Part shown: piece after piece, positions 14,816 through 24,604 of the stretch | How the letters are laid out: every line of letters begins with the position of its first letter | Numbering within the stretch: the first letter of the stretch is position 1 | Assembly (NCBI GenBank): GCA_002286715.1 | Contig: NSJX01000008.1 | Location: forward strand, 273,630-337,629 | Direction of reading: 5' to 3' | Length of the DNA stretch: 64,000 bases | Origin: Dentipellis sp. KUC8613 | Lineage: Eukaryota; Basidiomycota; Agaricomycetes; Russulales; Hericiaceae | Program-made: the position numbers and the translations under genes | The notes under the pieces: generated by a model | Databases searched by the model: none | Told to the model about the DNA's origin: nothing | What the model saw: only the letters and a program-made list of their open reading frames with translations

Positions 14816-17528
14816 ATGTCTCTGCAGGTAAATTTGTCCAGTCCGGACATCTTGAAAGCCTACCAGGACGTGCTCAACTCGCGTGGCATCGACTGGGCGA
14901 TCTTCACTTATGACAAAGGGTCGAATGACTTGAAGGTGCAGTCCACCGGCGATGGAGGGTTAGAAGAGCTTGAGGAGGAGTTCTCCGACGGACGGTGTGT
15001 TTGAACTGCCGAATCATTCATCGTCATGGCGTTCCTTACCGATCTCCTCGCAGCATCCAATATGCTTTCGTCCGAGTAATCGATCCTAACGTGAGTCTTG
15101 CGATGCTGGCTTTCCAAGGGTTCTGTCTCGTACTAACAGGAGACTATTCTGTAGAGTAAACTGCCCAAATTCGTGCAGATTAATTGGTGCGGTGACGGTG
15201 TTCCCGAAGCCAAGAAGGGTCTGTTCCCCAGCCATTCCCCGGCTGTCGCCCGTTTCCTGCGTGGGACTCATGTTGTTCTCAGTGCACGTAACGAGGTCAG
15301 TGTCCATCTCACTTCAAATGCCATCCTCATACGACTACGAGGCATCGCGCTGTTTCTTGCCATCGCCTCTTGAGCTTCGACTAATCGACACCCTTGACTA
15401 TTTAGTCCGACGTAGCTCCTGCACTGATCATGTCCCGTGTGGAAGCTGCCTCGGGCGCGAACTACTCGGCCCACAACGAACAAGCCCGCAAATACGAGCC
15501 CATCGCACCAGTCGGAACCAACTACACCCCGACGGGCAAGGTCGACATCGCCGCGCTCCGACGCACCACCCCTGCACCCAATCCCTCTGCCTCGTCCCCA
15601 GCACCACGTGCTCTCCCGGGCCTCGCGTCGAGGACAGTTCCGCCCCCTGCTTCGCGCCCCGCTCCCCCTCCCGCTGCGGGCAGACCCTCCGGCGCGGGAT
15701 CTATTCCCATCTTCGGAAGGACGCCAGCACCTGCGGACTCTTGGGATGAAGAACCTGCTCCTGCAGCTGCCCCGCCCCCGCCTCCCGCTGCTTCCCGTCC
15801 GCCCCCTGCCGCTTCACGCCCGCCTGTTGTCACAGCGGCGCGTCCTACTCCTGCTGCGCCTTCGTTCTCTCCTGCAGCGTCGCAGCGCGTCGAAGAGGCA
15901 AGGACGCCGACTAAGCCGGCTGAAGATGATCGCATCGCCCCAGTGGTAAGGCCCCAGTCGTCTACATCCGCCGCGCGTCGACTGATTGAAAAACACTATA
16001 GGGCACAGCCTATACCCCCGTGTCTCTCCCGGCCCCAAAGAAGCTGAAGAACCCCTTCGCCAACTTCGAAGCCCAGTCCCAATCGCAGTCCCAGCAGCCC
16101 GTCCGCCCCGCCGCGAGCGGCGGCAAGCTCACCTGGAGCGAGCGGCAGGCGCTCGCCAAGAAGCGCGCCGAAGAGGAAGAGGAGCGCAGCCGCGCAGCAA
16201 GCTTCCACCAGCCGCCCGCCTCGAGCGCGCCCACGCCCTCGTTCGGCCGCTCGGTGCCCCCGCCGCCGGCGACGGCGCGCCCCGTCCCGCCTGCGGCGGG
16301 CGGATTCGGAAGGGTCGCTGCTGCGGTTGCTGGAGGTGTCGCTGTTGGCGCTGCCGGCGCTGCGTTGGTAAATGCTGTCGCTGATGAGCCCGAGCCCGAG
16401 CCTGAGTATGAGGAGCCTGCTGTGAGTCTATGTCTGTGGTTTCCTGATAGTGGTATTGAATTTGTTGCGACGTAGCCCCCGCCGCCACCTCCGCCTCCAC
16501 CGCCGCCTCCTGCTGCGACGCGTCCTTATGAACCGGAGCCAGAGCCCCAGTATGAAGAGGAGGCAGCTCCTCCGCCACCGCCACCCCCGCCACCTCCGCC
16601 GCCTCCCCCTGTGGCACAGGTGAGCACCAGACATTGACTCTGCACGGGCGTCGTGCTGATCTACCATCTAGATGGCTGCACTCAGCGTGCAAGAGCCTGA
16701 GCCTGAGCCCGAACCTGAACCCGAGCCTGAACCCGAACCTGCTCCAGTGCACGCGGCTCAAGGACAAGGCTTGGTGGCCGTCGTGCTCTACGAATATGAG
16801 GCGCGTCTCACCCGTCGTCATTATGTTACCTCGATGCTGACGGACTCGAATTTTGATAGGCTACTGAAGATAATGAGATGTCGCTCGTTGAGGGCGAGAC
16901 GATCGAACAGATCGAGCAGCTGGACGAGGGCTGGTGGTCCGGTGTTGGCGAGGGTGGTGCGAAGAGTGGCTTGTTCCCAGGTACAGTCCTTTACTATCGT
17001 TGTTCACAACATTCCGATGGCTGATACTATCGGTAGCCAACTACGTCGAGCTCGTCGAGCAAGCGCCCGAGCCTGAACCCGAGGCTGAAGCGCCTCCTCC
17101 TCCGCCTCCCCCGCCTCCGCCCCCTCCAGTGCGTTTCATCGACTTGATCACATTTCCATGTATACTCACTTTCCCACCAGCCTCCTGTTGCTGCTGCCCC
17201 CGAGCCAGAGCCAGAGCCGGAACCTGCCGCAGACGAGGGTGTCGTCGCCATCGCGCTTTACGAGTATGCATTTCAAATGGGTTGTACAATGTGCTTTGTT
17301 GACACTGCGTATTTCCAGTTACGATGCGGGAGAAGATAACGAGATCTCGTTCCGCGAGGGCGAACGCATCGTCGGCATCGAGGCTGCGTCGGACGATTGG
17401 TGGTCTGGCACGAACCAGGAAGGTCAAGTCGGGCTTTTCCCTGGTGATCACTCTTCTGTTGTCCTACGTTGTTTGTATTTGCTGATTCTTTGCTTTTCCC
17501 AGCGAATTATGTCGAAGTGCAAGGATGA
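14816..17528 (+). CDS. ABP1: actin-binding protein Abp1 / drebrin-like (ADF-H domain plus two SH3 domains)
   Basis: Exon 1 (14816-14994) starts MSLQVNLSSPDILKAYQDVL, and the following exons give IQYAFVRVIDPN and FVQINWCGDGVPEAKKGLF, the actin-depolymerising-factor homology (ADF-H) domain of Abp1. A long Pro/Ala-rich middle follows, with KKLKNPFANFEAQ and a basic helix (SERQALAKKRAEEEEER), then polyproline runs and Glu-Pro dipeptide repeats. Two C-terminal SH3 domains are visible: LVAVVLYEYEA...GWWSG...SGLFPANYVELVE and ALYDYDA...DDWWSG...VGLFPANYVEVQG, ending at 17528. Abp1 binds F-actin in cortical patches and recruits endocytic and Arp2/3 regulators through its SH3 domains. About ten introns are needed. 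One, at 16801-16859, appears to start with GC rather than GT. Two SH3 domains instead of the one in budding yeast is usual for many basidiomycetes and animals' relatives vary. Confidence 0.9.
16689..16745 (+). repeat. Glu-Pro dipeptide coding repeat in ABP1
   Basis: A hexanucleotide-type repeat (GAGCCT/GAACCC variants) encodes an (Glu-Pro)n run just before the first SH3 domain. Similar shorter runs lie near 16390, 17070 and 17205. These are likely flexible linkers between SH3 domains and prone to length change by slippage. Confidence 0.7.
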
Positions 17529-17925
17529 GCAGCCCAGAGTTGTTAATAACGAAGGTGATTACAGAGTATTGTTATATCCTGGAAGTCTATGGAGGCGGAG
17601 GTGCGTAGAATTGATGAACGCGTTGAAATGGACATTTGAGTAGGCTTGAGTTTGTGTATACTCGAATGAGAAGCCATATTCCTGATTCTTTTCAGACGTC
17701 CTTGTAAGAAAGCCGGTGTGGTTGACGTAGATGGGGGACGGTGTACGTTCAGGCGTGACTAATGGTAGGCCATGCTTTCTGTCAACTGCACTTCAAATAC
17801 TGCGCAGATATATTCATCAAGCGACAGGTACGATAACCAAAATGTACAAGAACGTAGAGATGAGCTCGCTGATGGCTCTATAGGTAAACATGAAGGCTTG
17901 GATCCCGAGTGTCGTCACCAACACC
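17529..17925. other. intergenic stretch between convergent genes
   Basis: This is the 3' flank of ABP1 and of the minus-strand small Cys/His gene. I see no further coding signal. Confidence 0.4.
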
Positions 17926-18338
17926 CTATATAGAGCCTCGCCTCGGTACGGGGGCCGCTTCTGTCAGAAACCTCATCCACAGGTCTTCGCATCGGGGACA
18001 GAGCTTGACAACTTCGAGCACTTCCACCTCGGGCTCATCCGGAATGTAGCTGTGCGAGCACCGTGATAAGCAAATCACCTTCATCAAGAATAGTGAATAG
18101 ACTGACTAGGCCCGACATCGGCACGGTCTGCCTTTGTGCTTGTGCATGCTGCTCCTCTTGCACAGCTTATTCTTGCAGTCGTCCTATCCACGGAGCAATG
18201 CAATCAGCCATCGACCCCATAGCCTACAGCCCAGTGACGAGTGACAACTGTACTCACGCGGTCGAGCTGGACTTCTTCGTCTTCATGCTCGCACAAAACA
18301 TAGTGGGTGACATAGGACACAACGACGTCGAAACACAT
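17926..18338 (-). CDS. small Cys/His-rich putative zinc-binding protein (copy B), possibly decaying
   Basis: Exon 1 (18338-18258, 27 codons) starts MCFDVVVSYVTHYVLCEH and ends at a GTGAGT donor. Exon 2 from 18183 encodes DDCKNKLCKRSSMHKHK then CRC, and a third segment ends near 17926 with VVKLCPRCEDLWMRFL. The order of motifs matches copy A at 14070 (MC, CEH, DCxxxxC, HxH, CxC, CPxCxxLW). However, the expected donor after CRC is not GT, and a TAG follows two codons after CRC. As written, the product would stop at about 52 residues and lose its last Cys pair, unless a different donor upstream is used. It may be a pseudogene or use an unrecognised splice. Function unknown. Confidence 0.5.
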
Positions 18339-18914
18339 GGCCGTGGCCTGAATGCTGAGTCTGTTGCCTCCGCGAAGTCGGGGAGCATGCCAGTGCGATC
18401 GGTCCTAGGACGACGCGGTCGCGGGCGCAGTGGGGCACTGGAACTCATTCGAAGTGAGGTGCTCGGTGGATGCTCTTATACCTGAGGCGCCGCTAGAGGC
18501 AATAAAAGCGCGTTTTGGTCCTTACAATTGGGTGCTACTGCCACTGGCTAATCGGCTCGTACAGCATAGCAGCTCCCGTTGGATGTGGCTTGGTGCTGCC
18601 ACTGCGTTGACATGGATCAGATATTCTGCACATCTGGTTATTCACCTGAAAATACGACGCCGCGTTTCACTTTCTCTGCAATCACCCATTGTGGAGTATG
18701 TGGCAATAATGCATGAGTCTCGAATTCGCTCACGTCCTGGATTGAACCCAACCAGGAAGCGACTCCGCGTACACATCGACACAGACGCGTCGCGACGCGT
18801 CAATATACGATCCGCGTCACGACCCACGGCCGCGACCCCATGCGCCCCCGCACTTTCGACTGTCCACGAGGTTCCTCCCTTCCAAAATGCACCAAAAAAA
18901 CGGCAAAACGAAGC

Positions 18915-19046
18915 TGACGAGAGTGGGATTCGAACCCACGCCCTTTCGGACCAGATTAGAAAGGATAACTTCCTAAATAGAGCATTCAACTGAATGCTGG
19001 TCGCTTGACCTTAGTCTGGCGCCTTAGACCGCTCGGCCATCTCGCC
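18915..19046 (-). tRNA. tRNA-Leu: tRNA-Leu (anticodon AAG) with a 52-nt intron
   Basis: Read on the minus strand, the gene begins GGCGAGA and ends TCTCGTC plus discriminator A, forming a 7-bp acceptor stem with one G-U pair. The D-arm contains GCCGAGCGGTCTAAGGC, the T-arm is TGGGTTCGAATCCCA, and there is a long variable arm around TCCGAAAGG, so it is a class II tRNA. The anticodon stem CCAGA/TCTGG encloses loop CT-AAG-G, putting anticodon AAG at 19012-19010 (reads CUU, and CUC after A-to-I editing). The intron spans 19008-18957, directly 3' of position 37, the canonical nuclear site. Confidence 0.95.
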
Positions 19047-19288
19047 ATATATTTCGTATTTTTGTTTATCCTATGGCCTTCTCGAGGCCAGAATTTGAAA
19101 AGGGTCTCGAGCCATCATGAACCTGAGCCACTGGCAACGAAACCTCTTTCATTGCGTTGGTGACAGACGGCGGGACTGCCTGTAACGTGCACCGAGTCTC
19201 CTCACGGGTATGTACGTCCCTGCACATTTTACCCTTCCTGTTCACTCTCACAACCTTCATTGACAGTATAAATTTGCCCTTGAGCAGG

Positions 19289-20908
19289 ATGTCGACGCCC
19301 AGCTCCGAGATGGAACGCTCAAATTTACTGCGCGAACTTGAGCTTTCAGTGAGAAGGACGAATGATATCCAGGCCCGCATCAACGCACTCAGCGCCATCT
19401 CTCGACTTCAGGACGAAATTCTTTTGGAGGTGTTCCACACTCTAGCTGCCATCCAACCACCGGGTGGTGCAAGACGGTCTAATCCACGTGTCATGAGTTT
19501 AGGCTGGATCCTTGTGACTCACGTTTGCAGACGGTGGAGGTATGCTGCGCTCGATAGCTCGACGATCTGGAGTCATATCAATTTCACTCTTGGTTCTGAA
19601 TGGACAACGAGGATGCTGGAACGCTCGAAAGTGCGCCCCCTGGTCATCCAGGCATCGTCGCGCAAGATGGATCTGCCTCTTGACCTCGGCGCCCAACTTC
19701 GGACATATCTTCCACGTACACGCGACCTCGACCTATGCGCTCAAGTTGATACCCTCGTAAAGGTATTGAATCACCTTTTTGAGCCTGCTCCCATGTTGCA
19801 GAGCCTCCGGATATGTGCCGACCGTGGAGATGACTCGGAGCTGTCTGTCATATCCACTAATCCAAGATTTCTCAACCAATCCACTCCGAATCTGCGACGT
19901 GTCTATCTCGGGAATGTCTTCATTCCTTGGACATCTCCTATTTTCCAGAACTTAGAGCACCTCCAAATTAGTCTTCCCATCTTCAACGAGAATAATTGGA
20001 TCAGAGAGGAGAATGCATCTTTCCCTCATTTCCTTGCCATGCTGGAGGGTATGCCTGGCTTGAAGTCGCTCCATCTTCACAAGGCAATACCAAGCATCCA
20101 TACAATGTCGTCGCAAGCTCTTGATTACACTAGAACGGTTCCCCTCGCGACACTTGTCGACATCACGTTGAATGGCACGCCTGCTGATGCGGCTTTGCTG
20201 CTGCATCATCTAGAGTTACCCGGAACTGCGCGACTTGCCTTCTCCAGCTCCTTTCGTGCAAATGTATCGGACTACCAATTACTTTTCTTGTCAATCCGTG
20301 ACCATCTCTTGCGCAGCAGACCAGACCCGCTCGGTATAATCGATCTCGAAATTCGGGACCAAATAAGCACTTCACTCATCTCCGCATATGCCTTCCATCA
20401 TTCCACCCGAACCAAGCAGATGATATTTAGCATCTGCTTCCCTTACCGCATGAGACGACTCCCAGGGATCTTGCCATTGCTTTTCTCCACAGTCCCATTT
20501 ATCCTCCCCTTCTCACTGAAAGTCATCACTGGGCATTTCCTCGATTTTCAACAGGATTGGCGCCCAATCTTTCGTGATCTACGAAATGTCCAATCTTTTG
20601 AGGCCAGCAAGGACGATATTACCCAGTTTCTCGATGCACTTCAGGTCGAAGCAGGCAAAGACATAATCTTTCCCAACCTTGAGGTCCTTGCTATCCCGCG
20701 CTTCATCTGGAGAGGACATAATGCAAATGCCAAGCGGCTCATGCAGGAGAAGATCCTCACGGTCCTGGAGTCACGCCTGCCCCATGCGCAAAAACTGCAG
20801 AAATTGGTCCTCCGGGATGTCGATGCAGACGGTCTAGATGCGTCGTGGATCGCTCAACTGCAGCCATTTGTATCCGAAGTCGTCACAGAGCCGCCGCATA
20901 CTGTATAA
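19289..20908 (+). CDS. F-box / leucine-rich-repeat-like protein, intact paralogue of the gene at 10022
   Basis: A single uninterrupted exon of 539 aa starts at MSTPSSEMERSNLL; the frame is open farther upstream, but this ATG matches the paralogue. The helix DIQARINALSAI precedes the F-box RLQDEILLEVFHTLAAI and the conserved ILVTHVCRRWRYAALDSSTI, then WTTRMLERSK and RNI-like strands (APMLQSLRIC, LEHLQISLP, MPGLKSLHLHKA, FPNLEVLAIPRF). F-box proteins link substrates to SCF E3 ligases through Skp1; Agaricomycetes carry large expanded families. The substrate is unknown. A TATA-like TATAAA occurs close upstream, within 25 nt of the ATG. Lack of introns is unusual in this window and, with the paralogue 8 kb away, points to recent family expansion. 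Confidence 0.85.
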   Translation: MSTPSSEMERSNLLRELELSVRRTNDIQARINALSAISRLQDEILLEVFHTLAAIQPPGGARRSNPRVMSLGWILVTHVCRRWRYAALDSSTIWSHINFTLGSEWTTRMLERSKVRPLVIQASSRKMDLPLDLGAQLRTYLPRTRDLDLCAQVDTLVKVLNHLFEPAPMLQSLRICADRGDDSELSVISTNPRFLNQSTPNLRRVYLGNVFIPWTSPIFQNLEHLQISLPIFNENNWIREENASFPHFLAMLEGMPGLKSLHLHKAIPSIHTMSSQALDYTRTVPLATLVDITLNGTPADAALLLHHLELPGTARLAFSSSFRANVSDYQLLFLSIRDHLLRSRPDPLGIIDLEIRDQISTSLISAYAFHHSTRTKQMIFSICFPYRMRRLPGILPLLFSTVPFILPFSLKVITGHFLDFQQDWRPIFRDLRNVQSFEASKDDITQFLDALQVEAGKDIIFPNLEVLAIPRFIWRGHNANAKRLMQEKILTVLESRLPHAQKLQKLVLRDVDADGLDASWIAQLQPFVSEVVTEPPHTV

Positions 20909-21586
20909 GCACCGTATAAAGATCAGTGGTAAGCATGTCCGTTACTTTGACCAAGGCGACTTGAGTTGATTGATTTTGACCGCCAGAAACTGCTCAGACA
21001 GAAGCTGCTTTTATTCCTCTAATATCAATTGAGACTCATTTCAATCTTGACAAATACTGTACAACACAGCGCTTCAGCGCTTCAGCCAGGACCGTCACGT
21101 AGCAGAAGGAATTCGAATACCACCACTACTCACGACATGTAATACCCATAATTTCAATGACTAAGTTTTGCTTTCGGAACAGGCATCCGCACCAGCGATT
21201 TGCTTCGTGAAAGAATGAGGTCATATTAATCCGAACGAGCAGCAGGGATAACTTAACCATCGAAAATGAGCGCGGCGTCAGGTAAATGCAACAACGTAGA
21301 ATACAGCAGACTTCGTAGATACGAAATGGCAGACGTGCGGGGGTAAAAAGCCATGGGATATAAGTAAGCGATTAATGGGTTGCGGGTGACGTAGAAAGGG
21401 CGCAGAGTCAGAGTCGTCCAAGCCAGAGAGTCCAAATAATGAGTGTTACAGCAAGCAAGAATCATAGATAAACTGACGCGCGAAACCGGACGTCAGTCGG
21501 AAAAAACAGCACTGTCAGAGCAAGCACAGCAACTCACCATCACGCACGTCAAAAATCGAAGCCCCCACCCTACATACAAGAAATCC
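20909..21586. other. intergenic stretch
   Basis: No gene is recognised. It is the 3' flank of the F-box gene and of the convergent coiled-coil gene. Confidence 0.4.
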
Positions 21587-24500
21587 TCACGAGACCGTGC
21601 CCTCGTTCACCCTCACTCCGACCGCGCCCGGCCCCAGCGAACTCTGCACCGGGACGGACCGCCTCCTCCCTTTCCCTTTCCCAAATCTCAGCAGATCCGA
21701 CATACTGCGTTTCAGCATGCTTGCGCGCCCGACGGATCCCGTGGTAGCGGGCAGATCGAGCGAGTTGCCCCGCCGTCCAAGCAGTCCGCCCATCTCGGTC
21801 ACCTCGTCGCCCTCCTCATCTTCCTCCGTGCCCAGTGCGTGCCCGAAGAGTGACATCGCGGACATGTGGGCGAAAGCTTTGCCTTTGCCCTTGCCCATGG
21901 AGCCATGCGAGCCGTGAGAGGTATGCGAGATACGCATACTTGCAGAGGTTTGCAAGGTCGCAGTAGGCGCGAGGGATGACGTGGACTGTGACGCGGTAGG
22001 TGAGCGTGGCGACGCGTAGGATGAAAGCAGAGTCGGCGTGGTCGGCGAACGTGGACGCGGCGGACGAGGTGTAGTGAGTCCCGCGGAGTACGGATGGACG
22101 AGTGATGGCGACTGTGGGGGAGCTGGTGACATTGTCAGTAATCTGACCGACAAAAAGGAGGGAAACAACAACATACCGATAATCTCCTGCCCGACATTCT
22201 CCATCGTGACGTTCTCCGCGCCCTCGTCATCAGTATGCGCCTTCGACTCCATGTTCATATCCAAGAACGACATCGTCGCATCCTTGTCGTCGACCTCCAC
22301 ATCGACCTCCGACCCTGAACCCGCCCTTACACTTGCACTTGATCCCACATCAACAGGAAGGTCTGGCAATGGCGGCCGTTCAGCAGGCTCTGCAGAAAGG
22401 CTTCGTCTCCGGGACTTGCTCCTGCTGCGTCCACGGCTGGTCTGAGCCTGATTTTGTCCCTCCGCCCGCGTCCACCCGCGCGGCATGCGTAGGCTCGCCT
22501 TCGATGCACGCATACTACGTTTGCGGGCCGCTGTGACGCGACTCAGCTGGCTCGTAGCCGACAGACGCCGGTCAGCAATGGGCATACTCGCACTGCGGGA
22601 ATGCGTGCTCGTCCTCTCGTCTTCGACGGCCATCGCGCTGATAGCACTGGTCGGCGGGACCGACGCAGTCACCGGCGTACGTGGAGGCCCGAACGTGGGC
22701 GTGGGCGACTGAACGCGGGGCGGCGAAGCAGCGGCATCGTCGACAGTCGTGAGGCGGGCCTGGGAGACAACGGCGGTGCCCATGACGTCGACCACCTGCG
22801 CCCGGCTGACCATGGTCAAGTCCTGGCTGATGATGCTCAGCCCATCCACCGTCGCCTCCTCCCACCCTTCGTCCTCCACCGAAGCGTCCACGCTGTCGGT
22901 AGGGGACGTGACCTGCAGGGACACCTCCGCAACCTCGTCCGTCTGCACACCCGCCTCCAACCTATCCCTCTCCCGCTTCCTATACCCCTCCACCTCCGCC
23001 CTCAGCCGATCGACCTCCAGCGCAACCTCCTCCGCCACGCGCCACGCATCCTCAATCTCGCCCTCCAGCGTGCCCACGCGCTCCCGCGCGCCCGCGAGCT
23101 CGCGCGTGCGCTTCGCATAGCTCGCATTGAGCTTCCGCAGCGCGACCGCAAGCGCGCTCGCGCGGTGCATGTCGCGCAGGTGTGCCAGCGCCGCCTCGTG
23201 CGCATGCGCGTGCACGAGCGCGGCGGCCTGCGCGTCCGTCGCGGCCGCGCTCTGCGCGAGCTGCGCCACGAGCGCGCTCGTGTCCGCGTCGCCCGCGCCC
23301 GCGAGCGCGTTCAGCGACTGCAGCACCATGCGCCGCCGCCCGAACTCGAAGCGCCACCGGGCGTGCGCCGCGCGCCGCGAGTGCTCCGCCTGCTCGAGGT
23401 CCCGGTCCAGGATTGCGCGCCCGTCGTCGGAGCCGTCGTTCGAGCCGCTGGCCCCTGGGCCGGCGCCGCCGTGCACGATGTGTGGGGGTAGCAGGCGGAT
23501 GAAGCGTTCGGTTGCGCTCTCGCGGATCGCGGAAGACACGAGGGCCTGCAGCTCAGAGGAAGAGAGGGTCCATTGCGCGGCGTCGAGCGTGAGTGGTTTG
23601 TACGCTGCTGCGTTTGGCAGTGGTGGCGGTTCGAATGATACTGCGGGGATGTTGGGTAGTGGAGTCGGTTGCTTGGCAGGCGACGCTTTTGGTGCTATCG
23701 GGGCGGCGGGAGCGAGCGCGGGCTGCGCAGGAGTGGGAGTGGTGCTCGGAGCGGGGGATGCAGATCCGAGTGTTGGGTTGCTTGGAGGCGTGGGAGGCGG
23801 CGTCGATGTCTGATGTCGTTGTGGTGAGCCCTGCTGCGGTTGCGCTGGATGGAATGGAGGGATACGAGGGGCCATGGACACTGCGGACATGGGTTGTGGT
23901 GAGGGTGCTCGGGCAGAGAGGCCCGTGCGGAGCTGCACGTGCGATTGCGAGTGCATCAACACTCGCGGCGCTTCGTAATCTGCAAGCGCGAGCGTGTCGA
24001 ACGCGTACGCAAGGTCAGGGTCGAGTGCCGGCACGGGTGGCACAGGTGGTGGGGGCGCTGGCGTTGGCGCTGGTACAGACGGCGGCTGGGACTGTTGGGC
24101 GTAGTGCATGGACGCGCGAGCAGAGTAGGCAGGAGGGCCGATGCTTTCGCTCGGTGCGCGGGAGTGCATGCCGGCAGAGGAGGATGAGGAAGACCAGTGC
24201 GCGGGGGGCGAGTCTGGCTCGCTAGGCGCGTCTGTCGCAGCGTGTTGGATGCTGCGCGGGCCCCGAGCCTGGCTCTGGCTCCGGGCGGACGAGGCAGCTT
24301 CTGAGGGCGCTCCTGTTGAGGACGAAGTGGACGACCAGCGGGTCACTTGCGCGTGTGCGGGGGGAGACTCGGATTCGACAGGCGCGTCGGTGGCGGCGGG
24401 CGGGAGCGTGACATCTTTTGGGCGCTGTTGGCGGCTGCGAGGGCCTGCTGGCAGACGCGGACGTGATCGTGATCGCTGAGAGCCGGAATGCGAGCCTCCA

Positions 24501-24604
24501 GGGGACGACATCATGGACGGAGTGGGTGAGCGGAGGGGAGAAGAGGTGTTGGGAAGAAATTTGGTCTCCAGGGCAGGCGTGGAGGGTGGGTGTACTTGCT
24601 CCAT
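21587..24604 (-). CDS. large serine/proline-rich coiled-coil protein of unknown function
   Basis: The frame is open for 1005 codons, but a 54-nt GT-AG segment (22176-22123) inside it looks like a retained in-frame intron, so the protein is probably 987 aa. Residues 1-370 are low-complexity Ser/Pro/Ala with short phospho-site-like clusters. About residues 370-400 read SSSELQALVSSAIRESATERFIRLLPP, then comes a helical, heptad-like region (about 410-570, with LRKLNASYAKRTRELAGARERVGTLE) typical of coiled coil. The C-terminal third is basic and Ser/Arg-rich. It ends with a stretch rich in Gly/Lys (GKGKGRRR). I recognise no named domain. The composition resembles cytoskeletal or cell-polarity scaffolds, but that is only an impression. 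Strong GC3 bias supports real coding. Confidence 0.75.
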   Translation of the reverse strand: MEQVHPPSTPALETKFLPNTSSPLRSPTPSMMSSPGGSHSGSQRSRSRPRLPAGPRSRQQRPKDVTLPPAATDAPVESESPPAHAQVTRWSSTSSSTGAPSEAASSARSQSQARGPRSIQHAATDAPSEPDSPPAHWSSSSSSAGMHSRAPSESIGPPAYSARASMHYAQQSQPPSVPAPTPAPPPPVPPVPALDPDLAYAFDTLALADYEAPRVLMHSQSHVQLRTGLSARAPSPQPMSAVSMAPRIPPFHPAQPQQGSPQRHQTSTPPPTPPSNPTLGSASPAPSTTPTPAQPALAPAAPIAPKASPAKQPTPLPNIPAVSFEPPPLPNAAAYKPLTLDAAQWTLSSSELQALVSSAIRESATERFIRLLPPHIVHGGAGPGASGSNDGSDDGRAILDRDLEQAEHSRRAAHARWRFEFGRRRMVLQSLNALAGAGDADTSALVAQLAQSAAATDAQAAALVHAHAHEAALAHLRDMHRASALAVALRKLNASYAKRTRELAGARERVGTLEGEIEDAWRVAEEVALEVDRLRAEVEGYRKRERDRLEAGVQTDEVAEVSLQVTSPTDSVDASVEDEGWEEATVDGLSIISQDLTMVSRAQVVDVMGTAVVSQARLTTVDDAAASPPRVQSPTPTFGPPRTPVTASVPPTSAISAMAVEDERTSTHSRSASMPIADRRLSATSQLSRVTAARKRSMRASKASLRMPRGWTRAEGQNQAQTSRGRSRSKSRRRSLSAEPAERPPLPDLPVDVGSSASVRAGSGSEVDVEVDDKDATMSFLDMNMESKAHTDDEGAENVTMENVGQEIIGMLLFPSFLSVRLLTMSPAPPQSPSLVHPYSAGLTTPRPPRPRSPTTPTLLSSYASPRSPTASQSTSSLAPTATLQTSASMRISHTSHGSHGSMGKGKGKAFAHMSAMSLFGHALGTEEDEEGDEVTEMGGLLGRRGNSLDLPATTGSVGRASMLKRSMSDLLRFGKGKGRRRSVPVQSSLGPGAVGVRVNEGTVS

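Noticed and set aside
18642..18993. Frames on both strands across 18642-18993
   Set aside because: They overlap the 3' half of the tRNA-Leu gene and have no protein features.
22601..23491. 296-codon plus-strand frame
   Set aside because: Antisense shadow of the large coiled-coil protein; Arg/His-rich with no domain.
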